Positions 20,405-31,435 of a stretch of 64,000 nt of DNA are shown here, piece by piece. Below the pieces are notes generated by a model. That model searched no databases and was not told the origin of the DNA. It was given only the letters and a program-made list of their open reading frames with translations. Every line of letters starts with the position of its first letter. The first letter of the stretch is position 1. The position numbers were made by a program, and so were the translations under genes. Source of the DNA: Byssothecium circinans (Eukaryota; Ascomycota; Dothideomycetes; Pleosporales; Massarinaceae); contig ML976979.1 in assembly GCA_010015675.1 (NCBI GenBank), positions 307,926 to 371,925 on the forward strand, read 5' to 3'.

Positions 20405-22381
20405 CTACATAAAAGGTAAAATAACACCCTTTCGTATAGGGCTCGTCCTACCCCCGGTCGTCGACCCATCAGGCGAGTACCCAGAATCCCGATCCGCATC
20501 GTCGCTGTCAAAATCGATATCGAACCCAGCATCCTGCTCCCCTTCGTTGCCTTCGGCGTCCTCCTCACCATCCCACGCCTTCTGCGCCGCGCCACGGTTG
20601 TTCCAGCGCAGCGTGCGCGAAATGGAATCGAACCATTCTGTGGGGCGCGAGAGGACCGTGGGGAAGGGGTACTGCGATGCAGCGATGGTGACATGGTCGC
20701 CTTGACGCAGCTCAACACGGCCCTTGCCATCGAAAGCGCAGTACGCGGTTGCGCGTGAATTGCGCGGGACTTGGATGCGGAGGAGCATGCTGTCGTTCAG
20801 AAGCATAGGGCGGAAACTGAGCGTGTGTGGGCAGATGGGGGTTAGAAGGATGGCGGGGATGTCGGGGTGGACGAGAGAGCCGCCGGCGGAGAGTGAGTAG
20901 GCTGTTGATCCGGTGGGGGTGGAGAAGATGCAGCCATCGGCTTGCACGACGGTGAGCAGGCTGTTGTCGCCGTAGAGCTCGAGGTTGGAGACGTAGGGCG
21001 ATGGCCCGCGGTCGATGACGAGCTCGTTGAGCACTTCAAATTGCTCGGCTTCAATGTGCTGGGGGCCTCCGGCGGGGGCGTGCTTCTGGTACCTGTACAC
21101 TGTGCAGGTGAAGCGCATGCGCAGGTTAACACGCATGCCAGTGTCATCCATGATTTTGCTGAGCGCGGCCTGGTGTTGGTCGAATTGGAAGTTGGTCAGG
21201 AATCCAAGACTTCCTAGCGAGAAGGATAGGATCGGGGGTACAATGCGCTGGAAGAGCCATGATGTGAAGAGCACAGTACCGTCACCACCGAGAGTTAGCA
21301 CAAGGTCGAACTTTTCAGGAGACTCCCAGCAAAGATCCGGGGTCCAGTAGCGGAGCATAGTCTCAAAGCGAGCATCCTTCGCCAGGAGCGAGGGAGCATC
21401 GAAGCGTTTCGACTTGCGGAGCTTGTAGTCCACATAGACATTGACACCGACATCAGAGCCATTGCGGGGAGTGCATAGCAGCCACTCAGCCAGCTCGCGG
21501 GTGAGATAGACGAGGCTGTTGTCGCGTGCCTTGGTGACAATCATGATGTTGCGCACCGTCATCTTGATCGGGCGACGTTGAAGTTGCTTCGAAACCTCTC
21601 GCACACTCGTCGCCGTCTGCATGAGGCGCGAGTGCGAGATGGTCTCATCATCAGCTATCTCGTCGAGCACCCTCTCCAGGTTGACAGCCTTGTCGAACTT
21701 CTTGTGGAAGAAGCACGGCGACGCAAGGGCAGCCATCTTGCTCGCAGACAGCTCGCCGGAATCCAGATCCATCTCGGCAAGGGCCTGTACGAGACCGCGG
21801 TGGGGCATGGCTTCAGACGTGTGTGTCTTGGGCGGCTCGTCCGCGGTGCCCTCCATGACTACCGAATCCATGGACGCGGCGTCGTGGACCTGTGACGTAG
21901 TGGGCCGGCGCGACTGCAGCGCCTTGAGGATGGTCTGGCGGGGTATCGAGTCGATGGAATAGGCGTTCTTGCGGTGCTTGCTGTTGCGGTGCTCGCGGAA
22001 TGACTTCTGGGGGAGCACGGTGAGATTTTCAATCGACGATGCAGTGCTGAATGAGGCGTGCGTTTCGGTCCGGAGGGGGTCGTCCGAGGTGGGCGTAGGA
22101 TTGAAATCGGGGATTGAGGATGACGGCGCGGGCGCAGGGCCGCTGAAACAGGCGTCTGCTACGGGCGCGGCGCATTCATGGTTCTCTTGCGTGACCGAAG
22201 CGCCCTGTGAAGGAGACGTCGAGATGGGTTGCGGATGTTGCGGATGTTGCGGAGGTGAGTGTGGAGCGGTGAGGTTTGATAAGGTCGACTCCACGGAATT
22301 AAGGCCGGAGAAATCCTGGCGCTGTGGAGATAGCAGCGGATGGATTTTCGTCGGCGAGAATGGCTCTCCGTGGGCAGACAT
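20405..22381 (-). CDS. NAD kinase (Utr1-like)
   Basis: A 658-residue intronless gene from MSAHGEPFSPTKIHPLL. It phosphorylates NAD(H) to NADP(H) with ATP. The catalytic domain covers about 275-600: GGDGTVLFTSW at 365-375 (the GGDG ATP/NAD site), SLGSLGFLTNF at 389-398, NELVIDRGP at 452-460 (NE/D motif) and TPTGSTAYSLSAGGS at 488-502. The long N-terminal region (first 270 residues) is low-complexity Ser/Pro-rich, as in fungal cytosolic Utr1-type enzymes, and has no mitochondrial presequence, arguing against a Pos5-type role. The C-terminus is acidic (DIDFDSDDADRDSG). Housekeeping gene; it supplies NADPH for biosynthesis and redox defence. Confidence 0.95.
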   Translation of the reverse strand: MSAHGEPFSPTKIHPLLSPQRQDFSGLNSVESTLSNLTAPHSPPQHPQHPQPISTSPSQGASVTQENHECAAPVADACFSGPAPAPSSSIPDFNPTPTSDDPLRTETHASFSTASSIENLTVLPQKSFREHRNSKHRKNAYSIDSIPRQTILKALQSRRPTTSQVHDAASMDSVVMEGTADEPPKTHTSEAMPHRGLVQALAEMDLDSGELSASKMAALASPCFFHKKFDKAVNLERVLDEIADDETISHSRLMQTATSVREVSKQLQRRPIKMTVRNIMIVTKARDNSLVYLTRELAEWLLCTPRNGSDVGVNVYVDYKLRKSKRFDAPSLLAKDARFETMLRYWTPDLCWESPEKFDLVLTLGGDGTVLFTSWLFQRIVPPILSFSLGSLGFLTNFQFDQHQAALSKIMDDTGMRVNLRMRFTCTVYRYQKHAPAGGPQHIEAEQFEVLNELVIDRGPSPYVSNLELYGDNSLLTVVQADGCIFSTPTGSTAYSLSAGGSLVHPDIPAILLTPICPHTLSFRPMLLNDSMLLRIQVPRNSRATAYCAFDGKGRVELRQGDHVTIAASQYPFPTVLSRPTEWFDSISRTLRWNNRGAAQKAWDGEEDAEGNEGEQDAGFDIDFDSDDADRDSGYSPDGSTTGGRTSPIRKGVILPFM

Positions 22382-24746
22382 GATGATGATATTTGCTCTA
22401 TTAGTGCAAAACGCCGGGTCCGGCTGAACGTGGAATTAATTATCCGGTGGTGGAACCGTGGTTGTGGATGTATTATCGTAGACGTAGGCGGCTGAAGTGC
22501 CACCAATGTACTGCGCTGTAAAGATGCACTGCAAACGTGGCCAGACGTCGAGTCGAAATATGAAATGCACCGGGCAATTGAAGAGGCGAAGTATAACAGT
22601 ATACAAAGAAAGGCGGTGACAGTGGCTACTGCATGGATGAACTCGTGGTTCGGTGAATATATGGATGTCGAAGGACGGGACAGGTACCACGGCGCATGGA
22701 ACCGCTAGTGAGAGTGCTGTATCGGAGAATGTGCAGAGCCCGGCTCAAGAAAACACACAAGAATGGAAGAAAGTCTGAATGATGGACGGACACGACCACA
22801 GACCGGTACCAAGAGAAGCAAGAGCGAGGAGTAGACAGTGAGTCGTGCTGAACGGGGCACTAGCACGAAGCAGATCTGGACCCTATAACTATACACTTTT
22901 TTGACAGCTCCCGCGACGTCGAATCCCATGTACACATGCCTCAGCGCCACGAGCACCTCCACCGCTGCCCTACCAGCACGCGCCAGCCTCAAACGAAGTA
23001 TCGAAACTCCGTGGCGGCTAACCCAGCCTGGAGGAACTGACACTGAACTTGTATCACGCCCGTGGGCGGGCCTCGACAGTCAAGCTTCGGACAAGCTTCG
23101 ATTACCCTCACACACCGCAACTTGATTCCTCAGGCACTGATTCCTAGCTGTCCTTTGCTTTGTCTCATTGCCGCTCGTTCCTTCGTTGCAGACGTTGGGG
23201 TTTGCGATTGTCGATGCAGTGGTGGTAAGTGGTGGTGCAAGATAGCGCCCTCACTTAGAACTCACGTCTCATACAGAGCCAGCCTCTCTACGATTCCTCC
23301 TCACCCACAACACCATATCTTTCCTACACTCCAACCACCGCAGACTCTTGTGGATACAATAACACCCCGTGGACGCGAGCCTCAGGATCACTGCCGAGTT
23401 TGATGCCAAGCCAGCGTGCGGCTCTCGGCTGCATCGTTCCCAAGTCGAAACACGGCTAGAGTGGGCCTATGGGTCTGAGAGTCAAGTCTTCGTGTCTCGG
23501 CCTTTGCCAAAAGGTGTCCCCGTACCTCCTGCTGCTGGCTGGACCCTCCTTCGTTCCATGGGTCCTCCTTCCCACGAGTCTCGTCATTCCTCCACACTCT
23601 CGATCCCGCAATAAAGCCGTCTGCCACGTCCACCAACGCAACGCGAGCGGCCACCATGCTGTTTTAAGACCCGCCGTTTGACCCGTCTCGCGCCGACCCC
23701 GTGAAAATCACACAGCTCAGAAACACCCAAAGCTCAAACTAGCCTCAAAGGACTCTCTGCACGTGCCGCTACACCTAACGGCCAAGAGAAAGCCACGCAG
23801 CTTGGACTCGCAGAAAGTGGTCTGCTTTCTCGCCCGTTTTTCTGCATGTCTTGCGTACCTGTAATGCTGATTTCGGCAATGTGAAAGGGGACAAGGCTTT
23901 CAGACCCCCCGTTTTCCACATGCAGTCTGACAAGCCGATCATCGCCATGCAAGAGGCGCCGTGAATGTGGGATGTCCAATGTCCTGGGGTGTCCTTCCCA
24001 TAGCCACAGTTTCGAACCTCAGCTCCGTTAATGGCGCACCTCATCACATCCACAGAGTCTCTCCAAGTGGCTGTGTGTTCGCTCCCGAGGTCTTTCTCTT
24101 TCCCCGACGTAAACTGAGACGAGCGTCGCAGCTGTCCATTCGCCCACCTTAACGATCTAAACAAGCCCAATCCCTCGCATTCCTCGCTGACGACGAGGCG
24201 CGACGCGTAGATATCGCAGTGAATGCACGGCGCTTCTACGACCGTTGGGATATGCTCCACGCGGCACGCTGTGTCCCACATTGTTGGAGGTTTTGGGAAG
24301 GATTTCGAGGCGTTGTGATGCAGCAACTATCGTGCATAAATGACAGTCTTTGGAATACGATTCGTGCATCGGCGCGGCTGTCGCGCTGAAGCTGAAGGCC
24401 GAATCGGGAAGACTATTTGCAAAGACTGTGAAGCGTTGAGACGGAGCGTTGAAAGAGCACATTATTACGGTTGGTATTGAGTTGAAGTCGGAGAAGGAGA
24501 GGAGCAAAGGGATTACAGTCCATGGGACTTGAAGCATGTACTTTTGTTCCGTCTTTATGGCAAAGTGAAGCCCGCCCGCTACTCAGCGAGCTAGAAATCA
24601 TCTATAATTGCTAGGAGTTAGATAGATCACTTCATGTCAGATCGAATCCTCCCGCCAGATGTTCCGTATCCCCATGAACCCGTCGCCGTGAAAGTGTACA
24701 AGAATCATATACTCCTCAGTCATGAAACCATCTCCAACTCTCCACC
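22382..24746. other. Intergenic with unresolved minus-strand open segments
   Basis: About 2.4 kb. Two overlapping minus-strand frames, 24157-24537 and 23775-24326, might be pieces of one spliced gene. The first contains MCSFNAPSQRFTVF and SKDCHLCTIVAASQ, the second VEAPCIHCDIYASRLVVSEE, giving paired CxxC-like cysteines as in small fungal zinc-ribbon-like proteins. I could not find a convincing joint, so no CDS is called. Nothing else recognised. Confidence 0.35.
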
Positions 24747-25795
24747 TCACCTCAGAGCCTTGCGAGCAAAGGTCGGAAGAATGAAGGCCGCCTCATGGAT
24801 CTCCTTGCTGTAGTACCTGCACAACTTCTCCTCCTCCTCGAAGCTCCACGACCTGAGAGGCTTCTTGACATCGCGGTCGGCGTCCTTGCAGCAGACCATG
24901 AAGCCGATCTGACCAGACGGGTACGTCGGGATCGTAGTGTAGGCGTACTCGGCGACGGGGAAGACTTCCTTGCACGATTTCTTCAGGCTGGCGATGAGGG
25001 GCATATGCAACCATTGGTTCTCCGCTGTCTCAAAATTAATACGCTTGGTTCGATTGGCACCTGCGCGGCGCTCGAGTTTTGACTACGCATGAAGGTATGT
25101 AGGCATGTATGTGACTCGGGGAGGAAGGGGGCTTACAACCTTGAGTGGTGATGACACCACCATCCCTCAATGCGCTGTTCAGCAGCTCGAAATACGGTTT
25201 CTGGAACAGGGCCTCGGCCGGTCCTTCGGGGTCGCTCGAATCCGTAATAATGACATCGAACTCATTCTTCTTGTCTTCCATGAACTTGAAGCCATCACCG
25301 ACAATGACCTCAACTTTCGGGTGCTCGAATCCCACGCTCATGCCCGGGAGGTATTGCTTCGACAAGCGGATGACGGCTTCATCGATGTCGCAGAGAATGG
25401 CTTTCTTGACGCAGTCGTGCTTGACAACTTCGCGCAGGACGCCGCCGTCGCCACCGCCAATGACGAGCACGCGCTCTGGGTTCGGGTGCGAGTTCAGAGC
25501 GAGATGTGTGATCATTTCCTGGTATGAGAACTCGTCACGCTCGGTGCATTGGATTACATTGTCGAGGACGAGGACGGTGCCGTAGTCGGTGGATTCGAAG
25601 ATGAGGACGTCTTGGTACTTGCTCCTCTCGTGGTGGAGTACCTCCTTGACCTTGAGCGTCATGGCTTGACCAGGCCACATGTCAGAGATCTCGCGGAACC
25701 AGCCATCTGAAGGGCTTTCGGTCAGCTTCAAATGTAGGAGGTAGAGGTGGAGATGAGGTTTTACCCTTGATGGTGGGGTGCTCGATATTTGCCAT
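24747..25795 (-). CDS. Spermidine synthase
   Basis: Three exons: 25765-25795, 25137-25706, 24747-25024; introns 58 and 112 bp; 292 residues, the standard length. Transfers an aminopropyl group from decarboxylated S-adenosylmethionine to putrescine. Start [10 protein letters not shown] continues across the first intron into [16 protein letters not shown]. Motifs: the [19 protein letters not shown] strand and [11 protein letters not shown], the nucleotide-binding [22 protein letters not shown], and the catalytic-loop [16 protein letters not shown]. The second intron falls in the conserved TQGSENQWLH block. Housekeeping polyamine gene (SPE3 type), expected in the cytosol. Confidence 0.96.
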
Positions 25796-26154
25796 TTTGC
25801 GGTTAGAGTGTGTTGAAAGGTCTCTTTGGCAAAAAGTAGATATGAATTGGGGTCGGTGGATGAGAGAGAAAATGTGGAGAGATTATTTAAAAGAAAGGCT
25901 TGTGGTTGTGGAGAGAGGTAAGGCTTTTTTGACTGCTTGGGCAGCCATCTATTTTTTTTTACCTTTCGGCGCGTCACTGCCCCGCGATTGCCCGCCAAAT
26001 GCCCGCTCCACTAGTCCCTGTTGGGCCGTAAACACATGCGCTATGTTAAGCCCGGAGCTTACGGGTCATGACATATTTTGCCTACAGTAACACGAACTTT
26101 GGGCGGTGGTATTGGTATTCATCTATCATATCTCATCACTCCGTCCCCATACCT
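25796..26154. other. Intergenic promoter of spermidine synthase / 3' of epsilon-COP
   Basis: About 360 bp; carries T-rich tracts (for example 25951-25961). No gene. Confidence 0.5.
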
Positions 26155-27204
26155 TTATGCAGCGACCTCAAACTTCGGTGTGTACTTACTCGCCGCCTTC
26201 GCAAACTCGCCCTTCTTCTCCTGCCAATCGACCAACGCCCTATGCTCCTTATCAACACCCTCAAGCCTCGTCTTCAGCTTATCCGCCTCTTCCTTCTTGC
26301 CTAACAAGATGTTCAGAACAATGGAGTTTGCGAACGTGTCGGCATTGTTGTCATTCAGCGCAATGGCTTGTTCGAGCGCGGCTTCGGCTTCTGGCAGGCG
26401 GCCGAGATGCAGCTCGGATACTGCTTGGGCAACCAGTGAATGCGAGGACTGCGATTGTGCGGTTTGAGCTAGTTCTTCGAAGACATAGAAGGCTGATTGG
26501 TATTTCTCGCCGCCCTGCATTATGTTTAGTGTGCGGTTCCTTTGGTATGATGCGATGCTGGTGGAATATACCTCGCGCATGCCGACCCATGATTCTGCCA
26601 GGTTGACGAGCAGACTATCTTGTGCCCATTTCCGTGCACGTTGTGCTTCCTTTGCAGCGAGATCGGTACGGTTCTGTCGCAGATGAATCTGCACAATCAA
26701 TGCCACCCTGTCCTTATTAGCACATTTCTCTCAGGCTCTGCACGCCGGTGAGACCTACGCATCCAAGCTGCCCTCGTGTTTACTCAACACATTCAGCGCC
26801 TCTTCTGTCTCGCCCGCCCTCTCTAACACAATGCCACCCACCAGCTGCACCGTCAAGTTTTCCTGGCCCTCCTTCTCTACCAATTTCCTCACCTCACTTA
26901 GAACATTTTTGCCCAGCTCATTTTCAGCAAGTAACCGTACGGCCACTAGATCCGGGGTTGTTTCTTTGGCGAGCGAGGACGCGACGTCTTGGGCTTGGCC
27001 GAGGGCTATCTGGGATCGCAATTTGAGTATGCGAGAGGGGAGGGCATTAGAGGAGGAGAAAGATGAGATGTCGAAATCGAGGACTTGTTGGTAGGCACCG
27101 GCATGGAAGGCTGTGTGGATGTTGATGAGCTCTAGTCCGTGTTAGTAGTGGAATGTGAAGGGGGAAGTAGCCTACGCACCTCCTTCGGGTGAGTATGGAT
27201 CCAT
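26155..27204 (-). CDS. Coatomer subunit epsilon (epsilon-COP)
   Basis: Four exons: 27180-27204, 26759-27131, 26572-26707, 26155-26514; introns 48-57 bp; 297 residues, matching the family. Part of the COPI coat for retrograde Golgi-to-ER transport; it stabilises alpha-COP. Start MDPYSPEG joins to ELINIHTAFHAGAYQQVLDF. The protein is an all-helical TPR-type solenoid: RLLAENELGKNVLSEVR, NLTVQLVGGIVLERAGETEEAL, KYQSAFYVFEELAQ, LHLGRLPEAEAALEQAIALN, and the terminal VDKEHRALVDWQEKKGEF block that is strongly conserved in the family. Confidence 0.93.
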
Positions 27205-27787
27205 TGTGAGAATTTGGTGTGGAACTCAGAAGGGGATTTGGGAGAATGGCCGGATAGGAGCGCAATGGAGTGTTGTGAATGGATTTGAGCTTCGGTGTTG
27301 AAGCCACGAATTACTGTTTGGTTAACTCTTGGCGAGTTTGCTTGCGGGGAATATCAGCATCTGATTAGCTGGAGGCCGTTCCCCAAACATTCACGACGAC
27401 AGCACCGTCAAAGCATGAAATCCGATTCAAGAACATGTGTTTTTGAGATGCTCTTCTTCTTTGATAATAAATGAGCCTTGTGAATTGCCAGATGCTCTTG
27501 TAAGCAAATGCGAAGTCGCTCATTCGTCCAAACGATAAATAACGCCCGCCACCGCACTGCTTCCCCGTAATTTACGCACTCACCTACCCTCGGCGCCGAC
27601 AAATGTAACTTCGCCGCTACCATTGATAGTCGTAGCCAATAGAAAAGAACGGCTCCTATGGCCACTCCCCTTTTGGCAACTCGAAAAAAATGTAGGGAAT
27701 GTATATATAAAGCTTAAAGAGTTGAAAGGAAAGGAGAGCATCCACAATCTTCCTCACTGATCTTCTCCATCGTTCGATTCTAGAAAA
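27205..27787. other. Divergent intergenic, epsilon-COP / methyltransferase
   Basis: About 580 bp between divergent start codons. A TATATATAAA-like AT stretch at about 27703-27712 lies about 80 bp before the methyltransferase start and could be a TATA element. Confidence 0.45.
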
Positions 27788-28324
27788 ATGCAAGAGGCAG
27801 GGACAAAGCCCCCAGTATGGCTGGCAGAAGTCAAAAGCCTAACTCCAGCAGCCAAAGACTTATTTATGAACTACTCCAAGCTTCCTTCCGAAAAGATACC
27901 CTCGCACATCAAGAAGATCGTAAGCATACCTAAACATGCCTATACCTGCGTCAGTTCAGCCAGCATGCTTTAACTGACCATCTTCAGAGAGATGAAGCCT
28001 TCAAAATCGTAACCTCTCCTCTCTCTCAAACCTTCCATCCATCCATCTATTGACTCTAAAGCCCAGCACCCCTGCCCCTGCCTCGCCGCCTTCGCCTTCC
28101 TCGACCTCATGGTGACCGATTCCCCTCACTACGCCACCATCCTCCAACGTCTCAAAAGCGGCGAAACATACCTCGACCTCGGATGCTGCGTCGGACAAGA
28201 CATCCGCAAACTCGTCTACGACGGCGCACCCTCCGAGAACACATACGGTTGCGATCTCGAATCTGGATTCCTAGACATGGGCTACGATTTCTTCCTCGAC
28301 AAGACAGAGTTAAAGACCACGTTC

Positions 28325-28357
28325 ATCGCTGCCAGAGTTGCCATCAATCAATCAGGA
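28325..28357 (+). repeat. Left target-site duplication and terminal inverted repeat of hAT
   Basis: Target copy ATCGCTGC at 28325-28332, then the 25-bp terminal repeat at 28333-28357 starting CAGAGTTGCCATCAATCAAT. Confidence 0.95.
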
Positions 28358-28675
28358 GATCAATCAGGGCCCAATTTTCGTCAGATTGATCCTATCAATC
28401 AATTCAATCTTTCTCCCGTACAAATTTTGCCTCAATCAGGATTAGGGCCCTTCTCCTGATTGATCTTCCTGATCATATTGATCCTTTTTAACGTTGTTTT
28501 TAACGCTAAGACGGCTTTTTAAAGCTGTAAAATCGACGAATATAGCGATTTTTACGCGTTTTTAGTGCTTTAAGCGATTTCCTAATTGGGTAATTAGCTA
28601 GCTGTACACCTTAAATTTATCGCGTTTGCCCTCTCTATTGACGCTCTCTCGCGCCCTCCCCTCCACACTCATACA

Positions 28676-31250
28676 ATGGCCCCGGGCTTACGAAATAAGG
28701 GTAAAAAGAGCTCTTTAAGTACAGTGGCAAGGCCAGCGGTGCCTCCAGTCGTCGCGCTCGACTCACAGAGCGCCCAGGAGCTACTAGAAACTCAGAGCAG
28801 CCAGAGCTTCGAGACTGAGCTCCGGAACCTCAACGCCGCGTCGTTCGACGCAGAGGCTCTGCCCTTGATTGAGGCGACGCTCTCAGGGCCGTCAAACGCG
28901 TCGACGCCCTCTCGTGGGCCATCAGAAACTCCGACGCCGACAGCTCGAGCTGCGTTAACTCGAGCTGCCACTACTCCCTCAGCTGCCTCCTCACCTGGCT
29001 CCGACAGCCCTGGGCTCGAATTCGACGCTCGTTTTGCGGATAACTTTAACGGGATTGACTGGGCGAGGTTGCCGCTGTATACGAAGCCTCTGCGTACGCA
29101 GAGGTTTAAGAAATTAGTGCTCTACACCCATGGATATCGCGTCGCGCTCCGCGCGGACATGCGGCGTATATACTTCGTCTGCCGCTACTGCCACATACAC
29201 AGGGTGCCCGGCACCAGAGGGATACTGGAGACGACGAGCTCGATGACGGCGGCGTGGAGCCACGTAGAGCAGCGACGACCTAGCCATGGGCACCTTCGCC
29301 CAGGCAAGCAGCCAACTCAGCTGGAGTTAGGGCAGCGTACTCTCGCTGCTCTCATGAGCAGCGGCGTTAGTGTGTCGCAGGAGGTGTCCAACACCCTTGG
29401 AAACTTTAATCAACAGCGTTTTCGACTCACTATAGTTGGCTGGCTTGCTAAGAACAATCACCCACTGCGCGAGGTGGAAACGCCGTCCTTTCGAAATCTC
29501 CTGCGCGCTGCCAACCTAGAGGCCGAGCTAGCTACTTTCCACAGCCATACAAGCGTCGCTGCCTTTCTGCTAAGGTTGTACGCAAATCTCCAGCCTCAGG
29601 TGCAAAGTAAGCTCTCTTGCGCGCTTAGTAAGGTTCATATTAGCTTTGACGGCTAGTCTATAAAGGGCGGCAAGAGGGCGTTTTGTGGGCTCGTCGCTCA
29701 TTACGTCGACAGTCGCGGTAAGCTCTGCGACCTGCCCCTCGCCCTCCCTCAGCTCAGTGGCGCGCATACAGGCGAGAGAGTTGCTAAAGTTGTCATTAAA
29801 ACGCTAGAGGCCTTTGGCATTAACAGCAACTCAATCAGGTACTTCACGCTTGATAATGCGACAAATAATGATACGGCTGTTAACGCGCTGGGCAATTATT
29901 ACGGCTTTTTCCCGCAGGACCAGCGCCTCCGCTACTGTCCTCACTCGCTCAATTTGGTAGGGCAAACAGTAATATTTGGAGCCAACAAAGACGCCTTTAA
30001 CAACGACGCGTCGCAGCGTGGAGTAGAGGAGAAATACTTGCGCAAGTAGCGAGAGAAGGGCCCCATTGGAGTCCTTGTAGACGTCGTACACTCAATATTA
30101 ACGCCTCAGCAGCATGACCTTTTCAACGAATTTCAGCGGTTAACGCGCAAGGCAGGAGAGCCCGCGCGGCTCTTAGAGCCTATCAGGCCTGTCGTTACGC
30201 GCTGGAACAGCTACCTTGATTTTATAGAGAGAGCAGTCCTTCTCCACCGCCTAATTGACGCCCTCATTAATCACAGGGCGGAGAAAGCGCTGAGGGATAA
30301 GTCCTTAGCTCGTGCGCGCGGTAAGGCTCCCATTGACGCCGGAGCTCCCACCAAAGGCCTTAGCGCTACTGATTAGGCTACAATTAATTAATATATTAAA
30401 GTCCTTCAGCCCTTGAAGGAGGCTACAAAGAGACTCAAAGGCCGCGGCGACTCTGGCCGTTTTAGAGCGATTTACGAGGTATATCCTACTTTTGAGTACC
30501 TCCTCACTCAGTTTGAGTAGCTTGTTAAGGGCTTTTCAAGCGTTAATTTTAATNNNNNNNNNNNNNNNNNNNNNNNNNNNNNNNNNNNNNNNNNNNNNNN
30601 NNNNNNNNNNNNNNNNNNNNNNNNNNNNNNNNNNNNNNNNNNNNNNNNNNNNNNNNNNNNNNNNNNNNNNNNNNNNNNNNNNNNNNNNNNNNNNNNNNNN
30701 NNNNNNNNNNNNNNNNNNNNNNNNNNNNNNNNNNNNNNNNNNNNNNNNNNNNNNNNNNNNNNNNNNNNNNNNNNNNNNNNNNNNNNNNNNNNNNNNNNNN
30801 NNNNNNNNNNNNNNNNNNNNNNNNNNNNNNNNNNNNNNNNNNNNNNNNNNNNNNNNNNNNNNNNNNNNNNNNNNNNNNNNNNNNNNNNNNNNNNNNNNNN
30901 NNNNNNNNNNNNNNNNNNNNNNNNNNNNNNNNNNNNNNNNNNNNNNNNNNNNNNNNNNNNNNNNNNNNNNNNNNNNNNNNNNNNNNNNNNNNNNNNNNNN
31001 NNNNNNNNNNNNNNNNNNNNNNNNNNNNNNNNNNNNNNNNNNNNNNNNNNNNNNNNNNNNNNNNNNNNNNNNNNNNNNNNNNNNNNNNNNNNNNNNNNNN
31101 NNNNNNNNNNNNNNNNNNNNNNNNNNNNNNNNNNNNNNNNNNNNNNNNNNNNNNNNNNNNNNNNNNNNNNNNNNNNNNNNNNNAGTAGAGCTCTCAGAGC
31201 TCGAGATACAAGAGACCTATCAGGTATCGCAGTGGGATGAGCCTCTCTAG
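28676..31250 (+). pseudogene. hAT transposase with in-frame stops
   Basis: The frame begins MAPGLRNKGKKSSLSTVARP and runs 326 codons to a TAG at 29654. It then continues in the same frame through TAG 30047, TAG 30374, TAA 30389 and TAG 30518 to the assembly gap. Before the first stop are a disordered Ser/Thr/Pro stretch and a BED-like or zinc-binding segment (YFVCRYCHIHRVPGTRGI). After it come the DDE core landmarks of hAT: KGGKRAFCGLVAHYVDSRGK, FTLDNATNND, RYCPHSLNLV and VTRWNSYLDFIERAV. After the gap VELSELEIQETYQVSQWDEP ends at a stop near 31250. The first stop falls where hAT proteins have a conserved Trp (FDG-stop-S), consistent with TGG-to-TAG change. The dimerisation region is probably inside the gap. 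Confidence 0.85.
30554..31183. other. Assembly gap (630 N)
   Basis: A run of undetermined bases within the hAT transposon, probably an assembly break at a repetitive element. True length is unknown. Confidence 0.99.
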
Positions 31251-31402
31251 CTCTCTGCACACAAATATCATCTCCAAGCGATTTTTCAATCAATCAATCA
31301 ATCAATCGTCAATCAAAACGCCCCCAAAATCACCATCAATCAATCAATCAAGTTTCTGAGGTTTCTGAGTATCAATCAAATCAATCACAGCGTCAAAATT
31401 GA

Positions 31403-31435
31403 TCCTGATTGATTGATGGCAACTCTGATCGCTGC
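31403..31435 (-). repeat. Right terminal inverted repeat and target-site duplication of hAT
   Basis: Terminal repeat at 31403-31427, the exact reverse complement of the left one, then the second ATCGCTGC copy at 31428-31435. Confidence 0.95.

Larger units (their letters stand above)
28333..31427. mobile_element. hAT-superfamily DNA transposon (contains assembly gap)
   Basis: Bounded by perfect 25-bp terminal inverted repeats beginning CAGAGTTGCC and by an 8-bp target duplication ATCGCTGC (28325-28332 and 31428-31435). An 8-bp duplication and CAG-type ends are hallmarks of hAT elements. Both subterminal regions are dense in AATCA/TGATT repeats, the likely transposase binding sites. The element is 3,095 bp, including 630 N. 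It sits inside the third exon of the methyltransferase gene. The transposase frame has several stops, so this copy is probably non-autonomous now. Confidence 0.95.

Noticed and set aside
20842..22506. Other long frames overlapping NAD kinase
   Set aside because: GC-rich coding DNA gives shadow frames; only the 658-residue frame has NAD kinase motifs.
28676..29656. Intact 326-residue host gene
   Set aside because: The frame continues after its stop with hAT transposase motifs and lies within the terminal repeats, so it is the 5' part of a transposase.
30492..31250. Open frames across the run of N
   Set aside because: They are open only because undetermined bases contain no stop codons.
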